From Paraphoma chrysanthemicola (taxonomy: Eukaryota > Ascomycota > Dothideomycetes > Pleosporales > Phaeosphaeriaceae): DNA of 64,000 bases. How positions within the stretch are numbered: position 1 is the stretch's first letter; each line of letters opens with the position of its first letter. The notes under the pieces were generated by a model, which had not been told where the DNA came from, did not search any database, and was given only the letters and a program-made list of their open reading frames with translations. Location of the stretch: positions 1,054,001 through 1,118,000 of the forward strand of contig JAGMWG010000008.1 in assembly GCA_020744225.1 (NCBI GenBank), given 5' to 3'. The translations under genes were made by a program, and so were the position numbers. Below, in pieces: positions 25,859 through 37,800 of this stretch.

Positions 25859-28800
25859 TCACCATGCCAGCATACCCTCGTGCATGGTTTTCCATCTTGC
25901 CGGAACTAATGCAGCATCTTCCTGCACTTTCGCCTCTTCCTCTTCGCTATGTATAAGTCTTCCCTCCGCTACTCCGACCTTGGCTTTCCTCTCCCTCTCA
26001 GCCCTCTCAGCCCTCTCAGCCCTCTCAGCCCTCTCAGCCCTCTCAGCCCTCTCATCCCGACTCTCGCTCTTTGAGTCGAACACAGGCTTTGCACCAAACA
26101 CTGTCGTGCGAATGCCTCGTCTCGTCTGCGTGTACTTCCCGGGAATCGCCCGATGAGCGGTCGCACGGTTATCCCACATCGCGATACTTCCCTTCTCCCA
26201 CTTCCAGCGTACTTGGTGGTCTGCTGCGCTATTGATGTGGTATTCTATGAACTGAAGCAAGTTGTCTAGAAGTTCTTAGTGGAAATCGAAGTAAGAGGAT
26301 GCATAGCATACCTGACTCTTTCTTCTTGAGCTCGGCGAAACCCGTGACGAAGCTGTTCGTGACATTGAGTGCTTTCAAGCCATTCACCGGGTGTGTGATC
26401 ACGGCTGGATGGTGGGTATCGACTGGTGGACGATTTGGCCCTATGCCCCAGAAGTCGAGAATGGTATCATCTTCGCGTCAATTAGCATCGAATGTAAGGA
26501 ACATAGCTAAGGTAGAAGTTTACACTGCAGTCTAGAGGTGTGTACCGCATGCAGACTCTCGATGAAACGCCTCAAATGCGGACTCAATGCATCATAGAGT
26601 CCGTACTGAGAAACCTGCAGAGTAACGTCGGTCACTGCGTAGCGAGACACACTGTGTGACGAGACACCACAGACACTCCCCAACATAACAAACTCAACAA
26701 CAAGTCACAAGAATAGACATTCTCGGAATAGTAGCCTTACGCTATAAAGTCTATTCTCTCCTAATATCTTTAAGAAGCAGGTTCGGCTTACCGTGCAATA
26801 CGACAATTTGCGATAAGCGCCACGCGACTGCCTCGCTTTAGCTAGCAGTAGGTGCGTCGAAAGCTTATGCATCTTATCGAAAGTCCTTTAGCTTATAGCT
26901 TGTGATATCACTATCCTATCCTAATTACTGCGCTTAAGCTCAAGAGGTTGTTGTGCTTCTGCGCTAACTCTAAGTCCGCCTGCTAGAAGTCCTAGAAAAG
27001 AACGACCCGCACACCTAGCTTAAAGCAGCTTAGCTGTAACCTATTATTGCTAACACAAGATCTATAGCTATATAGCTGTGTAGCTGCACGGCGCTTTTAC
27101 TAAGCGCTCCCAGACACCTAAAAACTAGCTCAGATTAGGAGTAGGGCTAGCGTATAGCTCGCGTCGACAAACACACCTAGCATCAAAACTGCAATTAGCT
27201 TCTAATACAGCTATTATGCAACTTTAAAATGCAGTGCAATGCACGACTATAACTAACGCAAAAGCTTGCATGTTATAGAAATAAATCATTGCGCTACTCT
27301 CTAGCTCCGCAAACCTGCTATTAATCCCTCGTCTAACTTACTACGTCCTCGTCCTTCTTAAGCATATTGCAGCTAATACATATACGCATAATACAGAATA
27401 CTAAGATCTAAGTCTAGGCTTTAGCAAGTAGAGTAAGTATTACTAGAAGAGCGCTGTCGTTATAAGCAGGTACAAAGGTAGAAGAGTTTATATATCTTAG
27501 GAATACAGCTATTATATAGTTATACAATGAACAGCTTAATGCATAAGCACTACAATTATTAGAGCTAAGAAAGGTACTTTAGTTTAATCTCTAAGAGTAA
27601 TAAGAAGTTTAGATTATTAATACTTATAAGCGCTAGGTTAGGTAGAGCAGAGATCTAATAGTAAGTATACTTTGTAAGGTACTACGCTATCTAAGATTGC
27701 ATGCTGCTCTGTTATTAACAATAACTCTTCTGTCTCTTTACAGTGTTATCTAGTGCTAACGTTTATAGCAAAGAGTGTAGCTAGTGCGGGTTAGCTGCTA
27801 TCGTCTGTGCTTATAGTAGTAGTAGTAGAACTGCGTTATACATTACTTGTAAGCATCCTAATATTTGTTATGCTTATTAGCTTAGCACTAAGTAAAACTA
27901 AGCATAGATAAGTAGGTCGTATAATTTAAAATAAAGTAGTAATTAGTTATAATATAATTAAGACAGTATAATGTATTATGTCGTTAAGAAACCTTCTGCG
28001 CTCTACTCTTGTATAACAGCACCTTTATCGCACAGTTTACTACCGTCTTATAGCCTCTAGCTAAAGCTGCCTAGAGTGCGTTGCTGTACTCTCTACCTTG
28101 CAGGTTAACCTTAGGCGCTGTTGTTAAGCAGTAGCTTGTAAACTGCCTTGTAGCCTCTAACTAAAGCCGCCTAGAGTACGTTAACGTATACTCTACTCTG
28201 CGCATTAACGTCAGCGCTCTTATTAAGCAGCAGCTTTACTACTGCCTTATAGTCTCTAGATAAAGCTACGTAGAGCGCGTTCTAATAAATCCTATTCTGC
28301 GCGTTAACGTCAGCTCCACTATCTGCTAGAAACCTTACTACTGCCTCGTAGCCTTTAGATAAAGCCGCGTAGAGCGCGTTGCTGTACATCCTACTCTGCG
28401 CATTAACGTTAGCGCTCTTGCCTACTAGCAGCCTTACTACTGCCTTATAGCCTCTATATAAAGCTGCATAGAGTGTGTTCTAGTAATTTTTACTCTGCGC
28501 GTTCGCGTTAGCGCTCTTGTCGAGCAGCAGCCTTACTACTGCCTCGTAGCCTCTAACTAAAGCCGCCTAGAGTGCGTTATCGTAGTATCTACCCTGCGCG
28601 TTAGCTTTGAAGTAGGCGCTCTTGTCTACTAGCAGTTAAACTATAACTTTGTTTCTCTCTTTTACTGCTAGGTACAGTAGCGTCTGTTCTATCAGATTCT
28701 TTTAATTAACTTCTATGTTTTCGTAGCCTATTAAATAAGCAACCGCGGTTGCATTACTAAGCTCTACAGCATATAAAAGTATGTCTCTTTTCTTAGAGTA

Positions 28801-31800
28801 TTTAAATGTGCGTTTAAGCCTGTTTAACGCTTCTTCTTCTTTAACACAACGCTGTTCTTATCTCTAGTTATTACTGCACGTAGACTAATACGCTTTAAGA
28901 CCCTCAATGCATGCTCGTACAGCTTCCTTACTTCTAGTAGCAGCGGCAGCAAAAAGAGCACAGCTATAACGTTCCTCTTCCTCTTTAAGATACAGAGGGC
29001 CTAGTAAACGGGCTTAGAAGAGGTTTGCCATGTTAAGCTTAGCTAGTACATACTAAAAACTAACGCGTTTAGTATACTAGCGCTTTTTATACTTCTTAAA
29101 CAGATTATCTAACTTAACTTACTAAGTAAGCAGGAAGCTGTCGAGAAAGTTAACTTAGACAATACTACTTCTTTCTGCTACGTCTGTATAATATAATACG
29201 TTTTGTACAGTATACTCTAGAAAAGAAAAAGTTTCTGTTACTAATTCTCGCAAGCCTACTGCGTAATATGTAGAAGCCTTTAGAAGACTCTTAGGTATCT
29301 CTAGAGGAGCAAGAATATCTACGCTTATGTAATTAAGGCAGCACTACTTTAGTTGCTTGTGGCTTTAGCTATAAAGATTGCTTTAGAGATTAGGCTAGAT
29401 ATTACTAAGACCGTCCTCTTTTAAGAGAAAGTCTCTTACAGACTCGTAAATAAACTAAACTTTCTAGTTCTTCTAAAGCTTAGATATCGTAGTCTTAGTA
29501 AGGCCTTTTAAGAAGTTAAGTATAAAGCGTCTTATTACGTCCTAGGTAATCTTGTTAGAGTTCTATCTTAATACTGTCTTAAGCTTAACTCTAGAAAGAA
29601 TAGTAAAGTACAGCTGTTCTAGACTTAAGAGCTGCTTCGCAAAAAGCACTTACTAGATATACAGCACTAGCTTATCTTTGTTGTGTAAGTCGCGTGTTAA
29701 GATGTTGCAGAACAGGTCGTGCAGATTGCCTAGGATCTCCTGCAGTCTCTGCTAAAGCGCGTGAATACAGCCGCAGTCGTACTCTTTGTTTAAGATACCT
29801 ACAACTAGAACAACTTACATAAATACCTCTAAAGCCTTCTCTTAAAGCCTGCTCTAAATCTACTTTGTAATCTTGCTCTGCCTAATCTTTAGCTTACTCT
29901 CTAGGTAGTTAGTAATGTTCTAGCTGTGCTCTTTCTACTCTTCTAGCACTAGACTAAGCTCTTTCTAAATCGTAATATGCAGGTAGTGTCTACTCGAGAA
30001 ATAGATCTAGAAACTAATGCTAGCTAATACAGTAAGCTTGCTAACACGCTTAAAGAACTGTATTATATCGCGGATCTGCTGTTTCTTGCACTTATCTAGG
30101 GTATTAATAAAGTAGATAACAGAACAATTATCGAGAAGCATTATAACTTGCTCTAATACTACTTAGAGTAACCTAATGCTCTACTAATAGTTTAGACTAA
30201 TACTTAACTTCTAAAGGCTAAGTGAGTTAAACACTCGCTAAAGCGCTAGGAACTATTTAAGAAGCTGTAAGAGCAGCGACTAATATATTCTAATCATAGA
30301 CTTCTCTATGTTCTTACCTCTCACGTTAAAGAAGAAGAATATTACAGCCTTTCTAGCTATTAACTTGCGGGCATAAGTAAGAGCAAACTTTATTAACGTT
30401 AATTTTCTAGTCCTAGGCTTTCTCTTAATCTACAGGAAGCTATTATATTTGCTTAATCTGTCTGTATTAAGCTACTAGAGGTACTTAGACTTCTTTAAGA
30501 TCTATTTGCATGTCTTAGAATAAGCGTTCTTAATAGTTATCTAGTGCGCATCTATCTAGTTAAACTGCAGTAAGTTAATTAGCATTTGCCTCTGCTCTTC
30601 GTCTAATAACAACAATGCATTCTTAGAATTCTTTTTTATTTATTTCTTAAGCTAAGCTAGTATATTCTTCTACTCTTTGCTATATATAAGTAGTATAAAG
30701 ACACTAAAGATGCCTAGTAGATAATATGCTGCATCTTCTTCGCGTTTTATCTAGCGTTCTACTACCTACGCTAAGTGTTTGTCTTTACTAAATTGTAATA
30801 AAGAGAATTCTTAGAGAGTATTTAAAGTAATTTTAGTAATCTCGTAGATAGTCTGTTCTAACAATTATTTGTTACTAAGACATATTCTCTCTTTAGAGAA
30901 GAACTTAACTAATAGCAGAGCGATAAGCTCTTAAAGAGTCTAGCTACGAGTAAACTATTTACTTTGCCTAAACGCTAGCTTCTAACTCTAAGAAAGCTTC
31001 TTGTCTGTGCTAGAAATACTGTCTGTAATATTAGATAGATACACGTAATATTTCTTTACATTCTAATACTAGTAAAATATAGAGTTAATTGCTTTATAAA
31101 GCTCTGTACTACTATCTTTATTTATGTAGTAGGTGTTAATCTAGAAGTAATTAAGACTATTCTTTACAGCCTACTCTCTATAGAAGCGAATCTTACAATA
31201 GCTAGCTTTGCCTTTCTCTGTACTACACTTTATATCTTAGAAGGTAACCTCTTTGTTATTAGATCTCTAAGTGTGCGAGAAGATCGCATAGCCTAGAACG
31301 CTACTACCTATATATTTAACAAGGCTAGAGTTATTGTTATCTCTAAACTGCAGAAGATACATAAGTACTACGCAGCAGCTCTACTAGAGGCAACTATAGA
31401 TAGAGTATTTAGTAAATTGTGCAGGCAGAATAGCAAAGCACTGCAACTATGCTAGCTAGCGAGGTTAACAGAGAGATTACCTTCTAAGAGCTAAGGAGGT
31501 AGTAGGCAGGAGGCTAATACAGTATAGCTAAGTCGTAACAAATTAGCATTATGCAGCTATACAGCCATACTCGCCTTTAAAATAGGCGCGTCTAGACAGG
31601 AACGTAGAATAAGGAAAACGACACGATGTTAGATATCGCTACTAGTAACAGAAACGATAGCTAACCCTTACTAGCTACAGAGTTAAGAGTGTAGCAGGAG
31701 CAGGTCAGCTATATTCCCGCTAGCGGGATCGAACTGTTTACGCACTTAACAACAAGTAAGTAGCAAATTAAGAAATATTGCTTACGTGAGCAGAACCTGC

Positions 31801-34800
31801 TCAAACTATTGTTAGAGAAAGCTCTTATACTATATTAGCTTTCATATTCCCCGTCTCTCTCCATAAAATAGAGATAATAGAAAATATATAGTAAGTTAAA
31901 GAAAAAGTTGTACGTAAATGCTTTAACAGCTCTAGAATACACTACTCTGAACTTTACACATCCATACTCTTCTATTCCTAACTCCTAGAGCAATAACATT
32001 TCCTACTACTGCTAAGCAAGATAGTTAGTACTCTAAAGGCAACTATAATAGGTTCTTTGAATTATATGTTATCTATATACTAGTTACACCTAAAGCCACG
32101 CTCTAATACTAAGCAGCCTAAGTTTCTGCACTAGTTAATGCTAGAGTTATAGTTAACTAAGCATTAAGATTAACAACACTAACATTAGTGTGCAGATAAT
32201 TATAATTAGAGTCAAACAAGATGCGATAGAGTACGTCCCCAACATTAACTATTAATAAGCACTTACTGCTGCGCGCGTCCTACACCTTAACTGTGCCATC
32301 GTTAGACGCAGACGCCAGCCGGGTCAAGTCGTGCGAGAAGGCTACCGAGTTAACCCAATAGCTACGGCCCTCAAGCGTTAACAGGCACTCGCCGCTGCGC
32401 GCGTCTCACACCTTGACTATGCCGTAGCAGGACGCAGATACCAGCCGGGTCGAGTCGTGCGAGAAGGCCACTAATCCGACGAAGTCGCTGTAGCCCTTAA
32501 GCGTCAACAGGCACTCAGCGCTGCGCGCGTCCCACACCTTGACTGTGCAGTCGTTAGACGCAGACGCCAGCCAGGTCAAGTCGTGCAAGAAGGCTACTGA
32601 GTTGACGGAGGCGCTGTAGCCCTCGAGCGTCGACATGCACTCGCCGCTGCGCGCGTCCCACACCTTAACTATGCCATTATTAGACGCGGACGCCAGCCAG
32701 ATCGAGTCGTGCGAGAAGGCTACCGAGTTAACCCGATCGCTATAGCCCTCGAGCGTTGACAGGCACTCACCGCTGCGCGCGTCCCACACCTTGACTATGC
32801 CGTCGTTGGACGCGGACGCCAGCCAGATCGAGTCGTGCGAGAAGGCCACCGAGTCGACGGAGGCGCTGTGGCCCTCGAGCGTCGACAGGCACTCGCCGCT
32901 GCGCGCGTCCCACACCTTGACTGTGCAGTCGCGGGATGCAGACGCCAGCCAGGTCAAGTCGTGCGAGAAGGCCGCCAAGTTGACGGAGGCGCTGTGGCCC
33001 TCGAGCGTCGACAGGCACTCGCCGCTGCGCGCGTCCCACACCTTGACTGTGCCGTCCCAGGACGCGGATGCCAGCCAGGTCGAGTCGTGCGAGAAGGCCA
33101 CCGATTCGACCCAATCACTATGGCCCTCAAGCGTTGACAGGCACTCGCCACTGCGCGCGTCCCACACCTTGACTATGCCGTAGCCGGACGCGGACGCCAA
33201 CCGGGTCGAGTTGTGCGAGAAAACCACCGAGCTGACCCAATCGCTATAGCCCTCGAGCGTCAACAGGCACTCGCCGCTGCGCGCGTCCCACACCTTGACT
33301 ATGCCGTCGCCGGACACGGACGCCAGCCGGGTCAAGTCGTGCGAGAAGGCCACCGATCTAACCAAGTCGCTGTGGCCCTTAAGCGTCGACAGACACTCGC
33401 CGCTGCGCGCGTCCCACACCTTAACTGTGCCATCGTTGGACGCAGACGCCAGCCAGGTCAAGTCGTGTAAGAAGGCCACCGACCTGACGGGGTCGCTGTG
33501 TTCCTCGAGCGTCTAAAGACAGTTACTCTATCAGTCCTGCATTCCTAGCTTAATTACGATCCCCTGTGGCTCTTCGTCTTTAAACACCGCTCGTATAACA
33601 CTACTAGTTGGACTAAACAGAAGCGCACTATATGCCTAGAGCAGACTACTCTTAATAGTAGATTTATAGTACATAATAAATTGCCGTGCATCTTAAACCA
33701 CTTCTATAGTTAAGGATGCGGAAGCCCTCTCCTATTTTAGTTAGCAAATGACTATATTACGTAGTATAAGCTAGCAGGATATTACTTCAGCCAAAGCCTC
33801 TAGACTAACTATAGAGTCTACTCTCTTTAACATGCTCATGCAAAGACTTAAAGCTTTAAGCTAGTAGAGAAAGTTCTTCCTTAGAAAGCTGTCTACAATA
33901 CCTCTACTCCTAAGAACACTTGCGTCGTATAATAAAGACTTAAGGCCCTAGTCGCACAGGTAATTAATCTAGTAGATACACGAGTACCGCAACGCTGCTA
34001 GCAGATCAGGCTTAGGCTGTTGTACCTGCTCTATAGCGTATCCTAGCGCATCTAGCTAATACATATTTTACTAAAGATTTCTAGATATAACCTAGATAGA
34101 TCTAGAAAAGATGTCTTAGTAGACCTCTCTAGCTCTAGACAGGAACACACTAACAGCCGCTTCGTCTAATAAGAAATCTCTAGCTAACTAGTAAATAATG
34201 TATACATAATCTTCCCGCACTATTAGAAACGAGCTATACATATTCACTATTGCTACAGTCGTTTACTCTAAGTTAGACTCTTAATTAGGTAAGTCTGCTA
34301 GAACAGAAAGCTCCTACAGGTGTAGTAAACAGTGTGTAGCAATGACAGTAGAGAGAATTTAACGGCACAGTTCTAGGTTCTAGCGCTTTAACTACTTAAT
34401 ATGCTCTATTATTTATTAATATACATCTGTAAGCTCTATTAGGACTTCTTCGAGAACCTGTACTACCTTCTAGGACTGCATATCTTTAAGCTCTTTTATA
34501 ACTAGAGATACTTACAAGAAAGTGCTATTTGTCTTCTATTATATCTTCTCTCGAACTAAAGATTAGAGTAGCTAGTTATGCTAAATTTGCTCTAATTCTG
34601 TAACACAATAGTTAATGTAAGCGTTAACTGCACAGGAGACTTATACCGCGTTTTTCTTTAGCTTAAGACTTAGCCTAGCTCTAGAATTGTTAAGCCGTAG
34701 TTGCTGCTTGATGTTAGCGTAGTTACGACTCGTTAGTATCTACTTAACACGAGGTAATAGAAATAACTTCTGCACGATAAAGGCTAGCAGCTTCTCTAGA

Positions 34801-37800
34801 TTAGGCTGGTAAATGGGTTCGGGGTACCCACTCGTGGGTATGGGTTGGGTCGTGGTCGCACGGGCCGTGGGTAGGGGTTGGGTTGGGTTACTACTAGCGT
34901 GGGTAGAGGTTGGGTTGGGGTTGCTACTAGCGTGGGTAGAGGTTGGGTTGGGTCGCACGGACCATGGGTCGTGGTTGGGTTCGGGGTACCCACATGGGTT
35001 GTGCTAAAAAAAAATTACAGCCTGTTCTTTATTTTTACAACACTTGGCAAGATTCTGCTACACTGGTGCAAAGAGAAAGGTCGCGCTTATTGAGTGTTTA
35101 TCACAGTTTATTATCACACTACCTATTCGCGATAGCGCGCTGGGCGCTGACGCTTCCGTGGTGGGCGTAGCAACTCCTCCTCAGTATTGCTGACCTCTAC
35201 AACATCCTCCTCACTAGTCTCTACGCTGGTTGTTTCAGTTGGAACTATAACTGATGGTTCAACCATTTCAGTAACCTCATCATACGGTGCTCCGTCCTCA
35301 TCTTCATCTGAGTAACTTGCGCTACTGATATCGTCATCCTCGTGACTTATAGCGTCTTTAAGAACCATTAGTTGTTGTACTGTCCTAGCCTTAAGACGGT
35401 GCCTTCGATCTCCAATAACATCTTTACTTATATTAAATACGCGCTCAACTCCAACTTCAGCAATTGGTATTGCTAAAATATCCTTTGCGACCTGAGCAAG
35501 TTGAGGATAAATACTTTCTTGTAACTTCCACCAATCTAGAAGGCTGAAAGTGTCTCCTCGTATGACGCAAGCGGTGCTAAGATACAATTCACCTTCATCG
35601 CATGTAGTCTGCTTGTTGATTCCAGACTCCTGCGTACTTGACTCCTGGCTAGGTGTAGAAGGTTGTTGTGGAGATGATTGAGTAAGACCACCAGATTGTG
35701 ATCGCCGCAGTGTAGGAGTCTTGCGAAACCACTCATCGCTCTGTACTCGCGGACGAGGTATATTGGGAGTTGGTATTCTGTTGTCTCGCCGGTCGTAGCG
35801 CTCTAGATAGTCGAAGAATTGCTGTCGGTATTCGTGCTTATCCTGTGGATCCCACGTATCGTCCTACTGCAGTCATTAGAGCATGAATGTGATAAAAGGC
35901 TGTGATAACAGTACCTCGTAGGCTGTCAGCTTCTGTGTTGGGTCAAGGATAGTTGCGCAATTAAACAAATAACCGCGCTCTTCTTCGGTCCGCGAATAAT
36001 ACTTGCTTAGCTTTTCCCGACCTCTTTCTGCAGCATCCCTAACGATGCGTGGCCAATCAACATTCTCAGTGTTACCAGGCTCCTCGCCTAGCTCCTCGTT
36101 CATCTGATCTAGAAAATCAAACAGTCGATTGTACATAAGCCAGATGTACTGGACCTGTGGCCGCTGCGTTTGACTAAGTGAATTTGTTGCGTCCTTAAAA
36201 TTTTTGAGCATAGCGGTAACAAGCTCAAGATGATGCCATTCAGTACTTGAAAGACGAAGTTTCTTTAGGTCGTGGGCATCAATTCCAGTTGCGCTTATAT
36301 TTTCAGTGAGGCTATTACTGCTGTTTGTATTAGATGCAACCTCTTGTTTTAACCACTCATCGATATATTTCTGGAGCTGTATCGCTCGTGCGCACATGTC
36401 ATATGTTGAGTTCCATCGAGTTTTTACATCGCGTATCAGACATAGACGCGCCCTTTGTGGTAAGTCGTGCTGTAGTGCAATGAATCGCTCGAATCGTTGC
36501 GGTGATCGGTCAATTCCCATGCAGATTGCTCGGAGCTCACTTTGCGTCAGGCTGTGATAATTATATGTGATAAACCAGGCGTACCTTGCGAAGAGAGTTT
36601 GGAACTGACATTTGTGTCTGGATCTCCGCTATGTGGCGTTGATCCAGATTCTGTCCGTTCTCCATTGCATCTGACGCTGCCAACTTGAGATGTGCGATAA
36701 TGTCTTGGACAACGAGATTGATAATATGAGCTAGGCACGGAATAGTGTTCTCCCGTGCAGACCAATTGCAGTCTTGCTCTTCTAGAAGATGTTGCAAGCT
36801 TCTAGTAAGAGTGCTGTTGTTACCAGCGTTATCGCAGGTAACTGCAAGAAGCTGATGCTTGATATCTGCATCTGTCAGAACTTGGAGTACCTCTTTGGCC
36901 ATAGCCTCGCCAGTATGGCTGCCGCGCATTGGAATAAAGTCCAATAATTTATCCTGGAGCCTCCAGCTCTTATCGATGTAGTAACCCTTGATTGCTAGAA
37001 AGCTTAAGTGGTTACTTGAAGTCCATGCGTCGAGTGCAATTGAGATCTTATTGTTTTTAGGAAGATCGTTAAGCAGAGAAGCTCTCGCTGCGTTGTACTT
37101 TGCGTCAAACAGTTGCTTAAATTTATAACGGCTGTTTATCACGGCTGCAGGTTGCAGGAAGCGTATAAATCGTTGGAAGGAAGGTCGGTCAATTGTTCGA
37201 AATGACAGGTTGCCATCAACAACAACGCGTACAAGTTCTTCCTCAAGTGCTGCAGTTGAGAATGCTGGTATATTGTAAGATTGATTTCTTGCTGGTCGTG
37301 GAGGCAAAAATAAAGCTGAGGCGTATTGCAGGCTGTGCACAGGAGTGATAGTATGCCTACAAGCCTGCGACTGAACGTGATTGAGGAGATGCTTTGTGCC
37401 CATCTTTTTGACAGCTGGGTGTTGAAGTACTGTTCCGCAATTCATACAGTAGACATGAGGATGGCCATCTGCAATATGTGCAGCTTCTCCGAACTGGTTC
37501 CATATTTGGCCTGTGCGAACGCTGGAATTCCAGTTCGGATTTTGCGTCGCAGTATTATTTGCCCAAGCAGTCGATGTCCACCATGTAAGCCATGCTTGAC
37601 GGGTATTGTCATCGTCATCGTCTATTGCCTCGTTGCTAGATGGGAATTTTACTATTACAACTCTTGCTCTGCTTCCTCCGGTCTTGACCTGGTCTGCAGT
37701 TATTTGAAATTTTTTGAGTGCTTCTGGTAGAGTAGGTGTGATGTTCATTGTTACAGTGCAAGAAAACAATGTGATAAAAGACTGTGATAATAGTATAATC

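Noticed and set aside
32767..33516. Several plus-strand and minus-strand frames across the WD40 array
   Set aside because: They arise from the GC-rich 126-bp repeat in other frames; only the frame with VKVWDARSGEC makes a domain.
34810..35000. GGGTTGGG tracts as an internal telomere repeat
   Set aside because: They are not TTAGGG arrays; they are irregular and occur inverted at both ends of the hAT element inside its terminal repeats.
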